Shown here: in pieces, positions 11,401 to 22,475 of the stretch
How the letters are laid out: the number at the start of each line of letters is the position of its first letter
How positions within the stretch are numbered: position 1 is the stretch's first letter
Assembly: GCA_029449245.1 (NCBI GenBank)
Contig: JANATF010000024.1
Location: 62,001-126,000, forward strand
DNA from: Mortierella alpina
Lineage: Eukaryota > Mortierellomycota > Mortierellomycetes > Mortierellales > Mortierellaceae
Direction of reading: 5' to 3'
Length of the DNA: 64,000 bases
Position numbers and translations under genes: made by a program
The notes under the pieces: generated by a model
Database searches by the model: none
What the model was told of the DNA's origin: nothing
The model's input: the letters and a program-made list of their open reading frames with translations, nothing else

Positions 11401-14400
11401 ACACTCTCTTGCTCTGCTATCCGAGCCCTCAGCGTCTCCATGTCCTTGCTGGGTGAGGTTGCTGCTGACGGAACAATAACTCCGTCCATTGCGATGTCAT
11501 GGGGTGACCTTAGGGACGAGAGTTCTGACTCGAGTTTCTGGATTCTAGAGTCAAGGCGATGCTTTTGCTCCTGAACTTGTGCCAGTGCAGTCGAGACCTC
11601 GTCCTTTTCAGCCTTCAACATCGCGACTGCAGCTTGATGTTCTGCAGCAGCGGTCGCCATGCACTCCCTGTCCGAGCTCAATGTCTTGATCTGTTGCAAA
11701 TGTAGGTCATGCTCCTTCTGCAGAGCGGCCAGCTGCTCCTCCATCCGTCGGATAACATCTTGAAGTTGACTGACCTCAACATCAATATGAGGTTCAGCCT
11801 TGGATGCTGCCGCCGTGCGCTCGATACCTTGATCCAGCTGCCGCCTGAGGTCTAACATATCCCTCCCTGCTTGCTCAATCTCGGTCTTCCAACTGCCCAT
11901 GGAGATCTCATGCTCGCGTTTGAGCGCATCTCGATTCTTCTCGGCCTCCTCTCTCCAAAGGCGTTCCAGATCCAATAAACGCTGCTTTTCCTTGACCTCC
12001 TCCAGGGCGTCCATGAGGTCCTGCTTGGTCTCTCCAAGAGCAACAGCCAAATCTTGAAGATCAGATACACGACCGTTGGCACACTTCAGTTCCGTTTGGG
12101 TTGCCTCCAGTGTCTCCTGCAGGGCGATATGTGTACTACGAAGCGCCGTGAGCGTTGCTTCGGTCTCTTGCTTTAACTTTACGGCTTCCGTCTCTCGCTG
12201 CAGTGATGACTCGAGGTCTGACTGCACCCTCAGTAGTTGTTCGGGTATAACCAAAGGTGTGGTTTCGGGCCCCTCGTCGTCGGCACCAATGGCAAACATG
12301 ATTTCATCCACGATATCGTCTTTTTCGAGCACTTTGTGTTTCTTTGCTGCAATCGCACGATGCTCACGATCCTCCATCTCTGCCACCAAGCCCTGGAGTC
12401 GATCCATTTTCTCTGCCATCTCCTTATTGACCTTGGCCTCCTTTTCAAGTTTCTCTCGAAGGTATTTGGCTTCTTCCACAGCTTCCTCCTGTTCTTCTTG
12501 CGCCTGATTCTTTTCCTTGAGCACGTTCTCGAGTCGCACCATGAGCTCTCGCAGCGCTTGATCCTTCTTGAGCGACTCTTTGGGCTTCTTGTCCTTTTGC
12601 GTTGGCGCAGGAGTGCTACTGGTTCGAGGAGTGAGAGTGTTGTTGTTGGATCCTGTTACCGTCTCTGAGAGCTCAATGAGAGATGACGTGGTATCCTCGT
12701 GAGACAAAGAAGGTGAGGTAAGATCAAGCGAATTGACTTGGGTCTCGACATCGGAGACACGACCCTCGACCAAAGTCGATACGGTTTCACTGCTGTCGCC
12801 GTCCTCTGTGGCTCCATCTCGGTCTCGTAAGCGTTCAATTTCCTTGTTTGTATCCAGGGAGTAATGATTAGGTTCCTGACTTGAAAGCACCTCGGTACGG
12901 TGTATCAAAACAAGCAAAACCATCCGTATATTTACCTGCAACTGCTGTTCAATCTGGACCTTCAAATCCTCAATCTCTTTCGACTGCGAGGCTAGCTCCG
13001 TCTCCTTTGCGGTCTTTGCGTCTACAACGGTCGAATATAGCAACAGTCAGTGACAGATGTCTTTACATGCACAACCTCCAAATAGATCACACTGAAAAAA
13101 ACATTGTGTTGGGGAACATACCACGCAGCTCTTCGGATAAGCGGCCAATTTCTTTCATCGACATCTAACATGGCGGAAGGAAATAACCCGTGAGGTATTA
13201 ATATATGCAAAATCGTGATGTGGTCAGCATTGGTCTCGAAGGAAACATTCTCTGAAACCGCGAGAGCGAGAGTGGTTGGTTAGCGGCAAGCTGTACCTGA
13301 CTCTTGTGTGATAAATTCTGCAAATGCGCTTCCAGTGCCTCAACGTCCCCCAGATCCTCTAGCGGGGTTGCTGCCCTGAGAACTGCTTCTGCTGCCAACT
13401 TCTCCTGCACTATCCGTTTGAATGCACTTGCCAAATCTATTTTTTGATGCAATAAAAAAAAATAGAGAGAGGACAAGGACATTTGTTAGGCAAGGTAGAA
13501 GCAATGGTTTTGTATCCTGGCACGAGACACGCAACAACTGCCATCCATGCCGACATTATGAGCTGCACATGGCACATAGAAAAAGCAGGCTGCCTGCAGA
13601 ACGCAGCGTACACGGGGCAGCGGGGAATAAAATCACAGAAAAAAAAATGCATGGATGCAGTGCCTCGTGGATGCCAAGTCGTACCCCTTCTCTCCCTATC
13701 CTTCTTTGTGTTGGCGTTGCGATCATTGCTGTCACTGCGGATACTGCCACTGTTTCGGCTGCTGCTTTCTCTCAACTCCTTCTTGTTCTTCTTCTCACCT
13801 GGGAACCTTGCCTCATACCGCTGCAGGATCTCTAGCTTTTGTAACACGGCTTCAGAGAGCTCGGTTCCAGCAGGCTGTTGCTGTTGTTGTGGCTGTTGAT
13901 CCTGCTGCTGGTCCCTCACGTCCTTGTGTGATCCGTCCTGAGGGGACTGCAGCTGTTCCAAATCCTTCTTGTCTCCTAAAGTTGAATCCTCCTGCTTTCC
14001 CTGGGGTCGTCGATACTGCTCGCGAATTCTGTCTATGGCTGCAGGATCGGGGTTTTCGTCATGGGGATCCATGGTGAGCTCCTGGACCAGAGTCACCAAA
14101 CTTTTGGCAGGGTTGCTCTCATCTTGACGAAAGGGACTCGATCCGTTCTTGGAGGATACACCGAACCCAGAGGACAACAGATCTGTCGATGTCCGAGCCT
14201 GGGTTGTCTTTAATGGACGGCGGAAAAACAGGGCCGACGAGGAGGCACTGTTACTGAACCTAGAGGCAATGGATCCAAACGACCCCTGGACAGTTGATGT
14301 TGGAGCAAGAGTCGGAGCGTGAGAAAGGGGTGTGGAGGGTGGTGGTGTTGGTAATGATGCGTTGTTATTGTTGTTGTTGATGTTGTCGCGGTCGTCTGCA

Positions 14401-14513
14401 GCCGCCCCTTGGTGTGCGTCAGCGGCGGTGGACGCAGTGCTTGCGACGGGTGGGGGTGGTGTCTGCAGGGTCGAAAGACCCGTGCTGAGTTTCCCTTTGA
14501 AGGAAGAGAACAT
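8436..14513 (-). CDS. IMH1: GRIP-domain golgin (Imh1-like), long coiled-coil Golgi tether
   Basis: Eight visible exons on the minus strand: 14513-13799, 13436-13297, 13164-13122, 13021-12936, about 12842-9291, 9160-9053, 8969-8604 and 8513-8436. Phases are consistent; only the acceptor of exon 5 is uncertain (candidates between 12842 and 12891). The protein is about 1,700 residues. The first 200 residues are low-complexity (Ala/Thr/Asn/Pro) and followed by a Gln run. Some 1,250 residues of heptad-rich Glu/Lys/Leu/Gln coiled coil come next, then a Pro/Ser-rich linker. The C-terminal GRIP domain, VEYLKNVLLNFMEHKDRR joined to QLIPVVAQMLRLSSEE, spans the last intron. GRIP domains bind Arl1-GTP on trans-Golgi membranes, so a vesicle-tethering role is inferred. 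Identification rests on that domain; coiled-coil proteins otherwise diverge too much. Confidence 0.88.
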
Positions 14514-15859
14514 CCCTATGCAGTTTATAGAGTCGCCCGTCAGCTGTTGAGCTAGGCGGAGGACGTTTGTTCCTGTGCCTGTGCCTGTTCCTGTGCTATG
14601 TCGGGTATGGCGGGGTTTCTTCTGCGAGTCGTACGAACAAGACGAGCGAGGGCGAACCTGGAAGTGGGACTAGCGAGTTGACTAGAGATAAACCGGGATT
14701 GGCCTGGGTTGGATCGGTATTGGTTCAGTATTACGCAAGGGCAGCAGGACAATAGGACAAACGGGATGCTGGTGTAGCGCAGGTGTGGAGCGAGCGGCGA
14801 GAGTGGGCGAGGGGTACCAACCTGTGTGCGGATGACTGTTTGTTGGGATGGAGACGAAGGTGGCTCATGCGATGAGCGTGGGTGCAGGGGATGGGAGCAT
14901 GCAGCAAGCAGCAAGCAGGAAGCAGCACCGATGACAGGAGAGAGTTGGCCGTGGCAATGGGATGGGAAAGGGGTGATGGCCAAGTGGGGATGGTACGGAT
15001 GATGCAAGATGGATATGCGGGTAGGAAAGAAGGAACAGAGCACAAAAGAGGTGTGCTAAACGAAGCGTATGTGTGGGACGTGTCGTGCGCATGTGTGCAT
15101 GTGAGGGAGGCGAGAACAGCCAGTGAGCAAATAAAAAAAAAGACGACAGAGCGAGACAGAGAGTGTGAGCCATCAAAACCATGGCAACTGACAACATATT
15201 AAAGAAAGCGCTCAATGCTTCAGTTGCAGTCGAGAATGAAAAGGGCGCGCCATGCATACGGTGCCGTACTCCAGGTTGTTGCGTAGGCAGGCATCTCGCA
15301 CGGCCAACAGAAACATCCCCTATTTTCCTACGTGCTCTCTTCTGGACAGCATCTGTCCCCTTCCTGCACCTCTCCACAGTGACCAGAAAACCACATCGCC
15401 ACAGTCAAGTGGTTGTCGCCTTTCCTCAACACGACTAAAAAAAATCACAAAGCGCACGCGCGATGCGCGTCGTTGTGTTTCAACCCCCCCCCCCCCCCCC
15501 CCCTTCCGACCGAGTCCCTCCCCAGCGCTCCATAACACCTTGTCAGCCAGGATAGGGTACGCGAGTCCAGCTCATCCGGTCTTTCATAAATGACCTGTGA
15601 GCCTACAACACAATAGATAAGAATAGAGCGCTGGTTTTTTACTTTTGTAGAGGGCCGCTTTTGCATGCCCAAATGCTCAGCACCAAACCACGGACCCCAT
15701 CTCGAAAGGAGAATTGAACTTCAGCTACCGGGAACTCCTTTTCAGAAATATGGGAGGGATACCTACCGTGTATCTTTTCAGGAGAACCGACTAATTTGTA
15801 ACAATTTTACAAGTACCCGAGACGAGGAGCAGAGTAGCGAGGATGTTGACCTGGGGTCC
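14514..15859. other. Intergenic, upstream of the golgin gene
   Basis: Contains the golgin promoter region on its left side and a C run of about 20 bases near 15483-15503. Long frames here have low-complexity translations and are not supported. Nothing else is recognisable until the repeat block begins near 15,860. Confidence 0.55.
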
Positions 15860-16180
15860 CTATCTACTGCCCCAGGTGCGGCCAAGAACCCCACGACTGA
15901 TCTCTTGGATCTGGACTTTGGATCATCGTTTGAGTCCGCGCGCTCTTCACCACCGGCATCGGCATCGAGTCAAATGCAGAACAGTGATGGACCAAGCTAT
16001 AGTGCTGACATTTTGGATATGTCGTCCGATACGGGCAGTGGGGGGAGAGGAGCATCCGGAGGTATGGGGGACAACGTCGACGCAAATGAGCAGCAGTAAT
16101 GATCCGTTTGGAGACCTTGGCGTACAGCAGCCACACCAGTCGTTGTAACAGAAGCCCGCGGCTGGCCAATCGTCAGCCAT
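15860..16180 (+). pseudogene. Clathrin-adaptor hinge-like gene fragment, copy A
   Basis: A short plus-strand frame encodes a Ser/Gly/Asp-rich linker with the clathrin-box-type motif LLDLDFGSSF, later DILDM, and after a frame break SNDPFGDLG. This composition fits the hinge of a beta-adaptin (AP-1/AP-2) or another clathrin-binding adaptor. It has no start, no trunk or ear domain and is interrupted, so it is a captured fragment. A close second copy lies at 52.24-52.64 kb on the minus strand. In both places it directly abuts the 1.2-kb repeat. Assignment to an adaptin is inference. Confidence 0.5.
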
Positions 16181-16351
16181 GGATGATTGACTGGGTTTGA
16201 TGTAGAATGACTGAACTGCGTCTCATTCCTCAGGCCGCCAATAGAAGCAGCGAACAACTCTGTTCCTGAGAATGATCGTGCCCTGCCTGTGTACATGTTC
16301 ATGATCTTTGCTATGTGTGAGATTCTTCTCCAGGTTTCTCAGTGCCCTAAT

Positions 16352-17540
16352 CTTTCAAGGCGCAGTCCTTTATGGTAGGAAAAAGAGCTATAAACTACGG
16401 GTACCGAGTGAGAGCGTGTTTGTTTCCTGATTCGACATGGCTTCGACATGGCTTCGACATCCGAGATTCAAGATTAATGTTTGACATGGACGAGGAAGAC
16501 AAGATACTGACGATATTTGCAACAACGTAAAAAAACCATTGCAAAAGACCTTGTGGGTGAATTGAAATGCTGCTTCCTCCATTTCAACGGACATCCTGGC
16601 TCCCTACCCACAAGACCTTAATTTCCAAGCAAGTCCCACAGACATGTTCTCGCACTGGCCATGAGAGCATTTTGCCACCCCGCTGCCCATCGAGATTTTG
16701 AATAATGCATGTGGAAGGAACGCCGCTTCTTCAGATTTATTTTTTTGTACTTTCTTACTTCTCTATCAGGCCTATACTCGATACCAACTAGCCTCGAATG
16801 ACAGACTCTTTGCCAGCAAAGCTGCCCAGGGTGCACCACGGGGAGGTGGTCTGTCGTCGCACCCCAAAAACGTTTCTTTTTTCAAGTGGTTTGCTCCACC
16901 TCCTCTTTGAGTTTATAGCGCGAGGTAGAGGCAAACTCGCGGGGCCTTTGCAGGTGTCGCCCATCAGCGATTTTTGCGAGTGGTTGACTCCACCCTCCAC
17001 TATCTTGTCTAGGCGGTAGGGCGCACCCGCCCTCCACTATCTTGTCTTAGCGGTAGGGCACACCCGCTCTCCACTATCTTGTCTAGGCGGTAGGGCGCAC
17101 CCGCCATCCACTATCTTGTTTTAGCGGTAGGGCACACCCGCTCTCCACTATCTTGTTGAAGCGGTAGGGCGCACCCGCTGCCTTGCCTATGTGGAAGACG
17201 AGAGGGTCAGTGAGGAAAAGAAGAAAAAAAGAAGAGCGAAACGCGACGGATGGACCCTGATATTTATACCTGTGCGAGCTAGGGAGACTGTCTTTTTTTT
17301 TTTTTTTTTGGTGTCACGAAAAACGAATGGGCAACGAAGGGACCTTGCCATGCATTAGTGGGCCAAAAAAAACACTATGGGAAAGAGAGAGTGAAGAACA
17401 AGAGGACGGCTTTCCACCTTGGGGCTTGAGGAGCGTGGCACACCCACACTGGAGGTGTGACATTCGAGCAAGAAGGTGTGCTCTTTCACACTCCCCTCTG
17501 TCACCATGCGAATGCATGTTCGTTTGGTAGCTACATTGAG
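16352..17540 (+). mobile_element. Dispersed 1.2-kb repeat, copy A
   Basis: From about GCCCTAATCTTTCAAGG to the CCATGCGAATG region this block matches 24709-25870 (same orientation) and 52238-50990 (inverted). Copies A and B look identical by eye over roughly 16621-17510, apart from one base near the end, at a constant offset of 8340. Inside are a 37-bp tandem array, a TATTTATACC box near 17262 and a T run of about 18 near 17293. No ORF is conserved. It could be a solo LTR, a non-autonomous transposon or a satellite-bearing cassette; the ends do not decide. Confidence 0.8.
16995..17179 (+). repeat. Five-unit 37-bp tandem array in copy A
   Basis: Units begin CTCCACTATCTTGT, continue with a variable trinucleotide (CTA, CTT, TTT or TGA) and end GCGGTAGGGCGCACCCGC. 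Units alternate between GGCGC and GGCAC versions. The same five units in the same order occur in copies B and C, so the array was duplicated along with the element. Confidence 0.9.
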
Positions 17541-17798
17541 CCCAGTTGTGTGCACAGCAAGAGATTATTATTAGCGGATTTCAAACCTAGGTTTTTGCAA
17601 AACTAAATACACGCTTGTTTACAAAACACGGTTCCCTCCAAACACACAACCGAAACCTGAAAACGCGAGGCTTCAAACCTGGATGCGTTGTGTGTTTTGA
17701 TGTTTGTCTGAGCGTGTTTGGCTTTTTGTTTTTTTTTTTTAAAAAAAAGATTAATCAATCCTCGCCTTCAAGATCTAGCCACTGTTTCCCTTTCTCTC

Positions 17799-19091
17799 AT
17801 GGACAGAATGGAAGAAGATTTATTTGATTCAATCGATTTTGAGATCCACACTCGATGCTAGTCTGCAGCAGCAAGCCTGCAGCAGCAACAAGAAGTCCAC
17901 ATCGAACAGGAAGCATTTCACCAAATCTGATTATGAGGTTATCGTATCCTGGCTGGAGCATCCTCCCAACTTCGACTCGCTGTACGGAACCTCCAGAAAA
18001 ACAAGTATCGGCATTGGCCCTTCTTCCTCCATGGTCGGCTACAAGAACTTAGCTGATCAGGTGTGTAAGAGAAGCAACGGACGATTCAGGAACATCCAAC
18101 CGAAAGCCATGAAGGACAGACTCTATCGATACAAGTCGCACTACATCAAAGTGAAGAGAATAGTGGACGCAACGGGCTTTGGACTCACAGACGAGGACAG
18201 AGCAAACAAGATCTACACCATGCAGCAAAAGCAAGAGAGCTTGTGTGATTGCTACGACAGAATGGATACCCTGTTCGGCACCAAGGCAAACGTTGAGCCA
18301 TTAGCCGAGGACGACTCTCTTTCGAAATTGCAGGTACAGGACAACAATGACGATGGTATTCCGACAGACGTAACTAATAACGACGAGGACATGGATGTGA
18401 ACTATGTTCATAACCTTGACGAGCCTTCTCTCCTCGAATGGGCTGACCAGCAGGATTTACTTGGAGATCTTGCACGCGATGGTACCGATACACCCGATAC
18501 TCTCAACACACCCCCCAGTGACTCCCATGGGTCCAATCGCCAGGTTATAACGGACTCTGACTCATCGGCTTCCATCAGGCGTTCGAGAGCTACCGACAAG
18601 CGTAAATCACCTCCTACCTTGGTGGTCGGTCGTCCTTCTACTGGCGCTACTGGGTCAAGAAACGCATTCGCAGCAGCTTACCTCGAAATGTCCTCCAAGA
18701 AAAGCGAAGGTACTCATCACTCATCACTCGTGCTGCGTGATTCGCCATTACTTGGATTGAAGCTAATAATGCCTACGTACTCTTTTTTTTAGCGTTTTCA
18801 CATGTTGAGGCGGACAAGCTCGCTTGGGAGAAAGAAAAATGGAAGGAAGAAGCTGAGCTAGAGAGGACAAAGCGGGAGGAAGAAAAGGAGTGGGAGAAGG
18901 AGAAGAGGGCAGACGAGAAGGAGTGGGAGAAGCAGAAGAGGGCGGACGAGAAGGAGTGGGAGAAGCAGAAGAGGGCGGATGAAATGGCTTTGACGTTCAA
19001 GGTCCAAAAATATCAGTTCGTGCGGTCAGCCCTTGAGAGAGGACTGTCAATAGTGGAGGCAAGGGAATGGCTCGCCATGGTCGAACAATAA
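17799..19091 (+). CDS. SANT/Myb-like DNA-binding coiled-coil protein, transposon-associated
   Basis: The main frame runs from about 17824 to a donor at 18709; exon 2 is 18793-19091. The splice restores AFSHVEADKLAWEKEKWKEE in frame. Near the N-terminus is a trihelix/SANT-like region: HFTKSDYEVIVSWLEHPPNF, then a conserved KNLADQVCKRSNGRF and KAMKDRLYRYKSHYIKVK. An acidic linker follows, then a C-terminal charged helix with three near-repeats of EKEWEKQKRADE. The nearest ATG (17799) is in another frame from the body, so either a small upstream intron or a frameshift is present. Proteins of this type accompany PIF/Harbinger transposases, and one lies convergently next door, so it may be the element's DNA-binding partner. 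Confidence 0.6.
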
Positions 19092-19096
19092 AGGGT

Positions 19097-20363
19097 CATG
19101 GTGCCTGTTTAATTGGCAGTACACCTATGGCATAACTTCTCCTCAAAGTGATAGCCTTGATATGTTCTCGAAACGTCCTTTGCTGGTTCGTGGCGGCAAA
19201 CACTACATCGGCAGGCGGATCGAAAGGTTCCTCGTATGGATCCTCCTAAATACTCCAGGCATCCCCCAGCCGAGCAAGCATGTTATGTAACACGCAACAA
19301 GAGACGACCCATCAGATCAAAATCTGCATATCACCAACATTCCGAATCTGTTGCCTCAGTTCCCGCAGCGATGCCCAGCGAGACTTCAGAATCCCAATAC
19401 AGTGCTCAGCTCGAACACGCGCTTCGCCAGGCAGTAGTTGAACTCTGTGTTATCTCGTGTGTTCGCTGCTGGAGCTTTGTATGCAGGGATGCAATACCCG
19501 GACAAAGCATAAGCGGAGTCGGCGAGCATGTACTCGCCTTGCGCAAAAGTAATCCTCTGGGCTCCTGTACAATGTCATTCGCTGAAAAACATTAGAGTCT
19601 GCGCAAGAACCCGGACATCCTACGTGTGTTGCGATGATCCTCTTGTCGATGTCGCATACAACTTGTAAAGAGACCGAGTATCTACAATGAGATTACGAAG
19701 GAGGTTAAAATTATACTATCAACTCGTCATTGCTGGTGCATCGTTGTACGGCCTGACACCTTTTCTTTCTGTCAAAGTACACCTCGCCGTCAATGCCTGG
19801 CTTTTGTGGGAGATTGATTGTTGTCCCATCAATGAATCCAACGCAGCCGGGAAATCCTTCCCCTGACATTACTTGCTTGATCTCTTTTCTACGCTCTCTG
19901 CTGGGCCAAGCAAGCCAGCGGTTCCTCATCGATAGAAGGGCTGTCATCACACGCTCAGTATACAGGATTACGGCTCCGGCTCCATGACCTGAGGCATAAA
20001 CGTCTTGTGTCCGTGATACGCTTGCGCCATTTCCGTTGAATCCAAAGCGGGACAAAGCAACTGCTAGTTGCCAACCAGCGGGAAGTTGCTTGCAGGTAGA
20101 GTTGTTGGAGAAAACTTCATGATCCTGAATCAACTCGGTAACAGCTGCAAAGCCCTGGCGTGTTGTACGAAAGAATCTGCGAAATCCATAGCCTCTGTAG
20201 AAGGAAAGAGGTTGGAAAAAAAGTGGCCTGAACTAAAGTGTGGTGTTCTGTCCGAGATGTAGCGCGTTGAATCAACAATAGCGTAAAGGTGAAATGCCTC
20301 ATCTACTTCTTCATCGTCGTCGTCAATGCTTACGAATGCACAGAGTGTTTGTAGATCGTTCAC
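19097..20363 (-). pseudogene. PIF/Harbinger-type transposase (DDE superfamily), frameshifted
   Basis: Minus-strand fragments align to the HARBI1-like plan. They show an N-terminal region (DSTRYISDRTPHF), helix FRRFFRTTRQGFAAVTELI, QLAVALSRFGFNG, first catalytic Asp in CVGFIDGTTINLP, second in GCPGSCADSNVF, the YMLADSAYALSGY segment, and Glu in RVRAEHCIGILKSRW. All three acidic residues are present. The frame breaks near 20190, 19548 and 19430, each consistent with a one-base indel, and a stop lies at about 19247 before the expected tail. It is probably inactive, or carries homopolymer errors. It is convergent with the SANT-like gene, a usual pair in Harbinger elements. Confidence 0.82.
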
Positions 20364-20399
20364 AATGTACGGCTCATGGACAGGCTACGTCAACCCAGT

Positions 20400-21808
20400 T
20401 CCGTCATTCAAACGTTCTGTGGTCTAATCTCTACATCTTTTCTTTTTCTTCGCACAACAGGGAAGTGACCTGCACCTTTTGCGGCATGCCAGGCCACAGT
20501 CGCAACAGTAACAAGCTCTGTGAGCTGAACAGAAAAACGTGCTGACTGCGTCTTCCTCCACCTGTCCGAGTTGTTGGAAGAGTGAGTTGACCGAGACCCA
20601 GTGCTAACATTTATGCTTTTATCAGGCTAGACGCCATACCCGATGACGCTGCGAGAGAAGCCCATATTGCGCGTGTGCGTGCGCGTAAAGCTCACCGGGA
20701 GCGCCAAGAGATGTACGCTCCAGCTCCATCCCGTGCTCCTGCCCCTGTCCTTGCACCTGTACCCGGCCCTGTACCTGCCCCTATACCTGCCACCATTTGT
20801 AGTTCCTGCAATCAGCCTGGCCACCAACGGATATCGCACAGAGACTGCCTTAGGAACCCAGAATGGCTTGGACTGCAGCTAGTTCTCGCTCCCATCCCCA
20901 TACAGTATGCGAATCTTGCAATCAACCTGGACACCAACGGAAATCACACAGAGACTACCTCATGAACCCTGAGACTTTGAGGCTACAGGCCATTCAGGAC
21001 GCTGCAAATGCCCCCCCTGCCCCAGCCGCTGTTCGGGTTCCCGTTCCAGTATGCGCTTCTTGCAATCAATCTGGACACCAACGCATGTCCCATAGAGACT
21101 GCCCCATGAACCCTGCAAGGCTACAACCAATTCAAGAGGCTGACCCTGCCAACCCTGCTGCCGTCGACAGAGCTCGCCTAGGTCCTGTTCCTGTTCCAGT
21201 CCCACTTGCCAGACAACCTTTCCGAGAATCATCAGTACAAGGACCGGATATCGCGGGATATCGCCATACAATCGCACGCATGATCAACTAACTGCCTTTA
21301 TTGCAAAGCCAAGGTCTGGATTCAGGAAAAAACAAATGGAACTAAAAGACGCCCTGTCTTTTCTATTTGCTGTGCGGAGGGACGCGTCAACGTGCCAGAG
21401 GTCACTCCAGAGCCAACGTTGGTGAATAGAATAGGAGATCCGTCAGCCATAGGAAAGGTTTTCAGAGAGAGTATCAGAAAATATAATTCTGTGTTGTCGT
21501 TCACGTCTATGGGAGTAACTGTTGACCCTCTACTGGTGAGTGCGCGAAATGGTGTATACAACTTCCGTGTGCAAGGGTCCGTGGTGCATGAGCTCGGAGC
21601 GTTATTGCCACGCGAGGGAGGGAGACCTTCGTTTGCGCAGATTTACTTTTATGACCCAGCCGAGCAAGTGAGACACCGCCTTGCGGTTTTTTTGCGTCAG
21701 AGATTCGCCAATGGCCAACAGCAAGTCCAGCCACAAAACCAACAGGAGAATCAGTTGCAGGAGACACAACAAAAAAACATGGACATGGATGGTGAGGACT
21801 CTCTGTGA
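20400..21808 (+). pseudogene. Truncated Helitron 5' part: zinc-knuckle repeats and Helitron-helicase N-terminal segment
   Basis: Plus-strand frames carry four knuckle-like repeats: CTFCGMPGHSRNSN, then CSSCNQPGHQR, CESCNQPGHQR and CASCNQSGHQR, each of the last three followed by a (I/K/M)SHRD(C/Y)xxNP tail. Downstream comes CLYCKAKVWIQEK ... PVFSICCAEGRV, then FRESIRKYNSVLSFTSMGV and FAQIYFYDPAEQVRHR. That order (zinc pairs, then W..E...FS.CC, then the F.S.G and FAQ.Y.YD blocks) is the start of fungal Helitron Rep/helicase proteins. Frames shift near 20890 and 21290. The Rep HUH motif and helicase are absent; other sequence begins by 21.81 kb. It is therefore a 3'-truncated remnant. Confidence 0.75.
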
Positions 21809-22475
21809 CGATCTGGACCGCGCTCAGAGAACAGGCAGGACTGCGGCCATTCCCTCCATTTTACAACGGCTCCAGAAGCTGCAGCAGTATGAGCCGTCGC
21901 CAAAGATGGGAGGATTCAAGCAGATTGAGCTGGAGCTTGATTGCTTAGACACAGCGGAAGACGACCAACAACCACCGGGTCCAGTCAAGGCTCTGGACGT
22001 AGGAATGGCGTTAGTGGGCCAAACCTAGTTTCCATTGAAAAACTAAAGCTGTCGTTGTCAGTAAAATTCATATTTACAAGAAACGGCGTAGATGCGGATA
22101 AGGTTGTTACAGTCAACCTGGCTGACAGACCGCGAACTAAATCTGTGTGCAGCTCATAGAGCCACGACTGCAATTACAACAAAATGAAGTTGCTAAATTG
22201 GACAATGTGGACGCAGCCAGCTTGGCTGATGGACCGCGAACTAAATCCATGTGCAGCTCAGGGGGCCGCGACTGCAATCTGTCCACATAGTTAATTGAGC
22301 AGCGCTGAAAGAACAATAAAACTTGCCTTGCTTTTCAATAGAGAGAAAGAAAGAGATGTAAGGGAAGGAAAGGAGGATGGTAAACAAAGATAGAGGGGTA
22401 CGAGATGGATAGTGGACAGTGTAAAGGAGAAGGGCGTCCGGGTTCACAATTGCGCTTAATTTGGAAATCTTCACC
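21809..22475. other. Intergenic, remnant junction and kelch upstream region
   Basis: A short open frame continues to 22028 with no recognisable homology. Then comes a diverged 72-bp direct repeat (22102-22173 and 22207-22278) and the upstream region of the kelch gene. Confidence 0.5.
22102..22278. repeat. Diverged 72-bp direct duplication
   Basis: Both units share CCGCGAACTAAATC, GTGCAGCTCA and CGACTGCAAT in the same spacing. They sit about 105 bp apart just downstream of the Helitron remnant. Confidence 0.75.

Noticed and set aside
12076-12668. Ser- or Leu-rich ORFs opposite the golgin
   Set aside because: Antisense shadows of a coiled-coil coding region.
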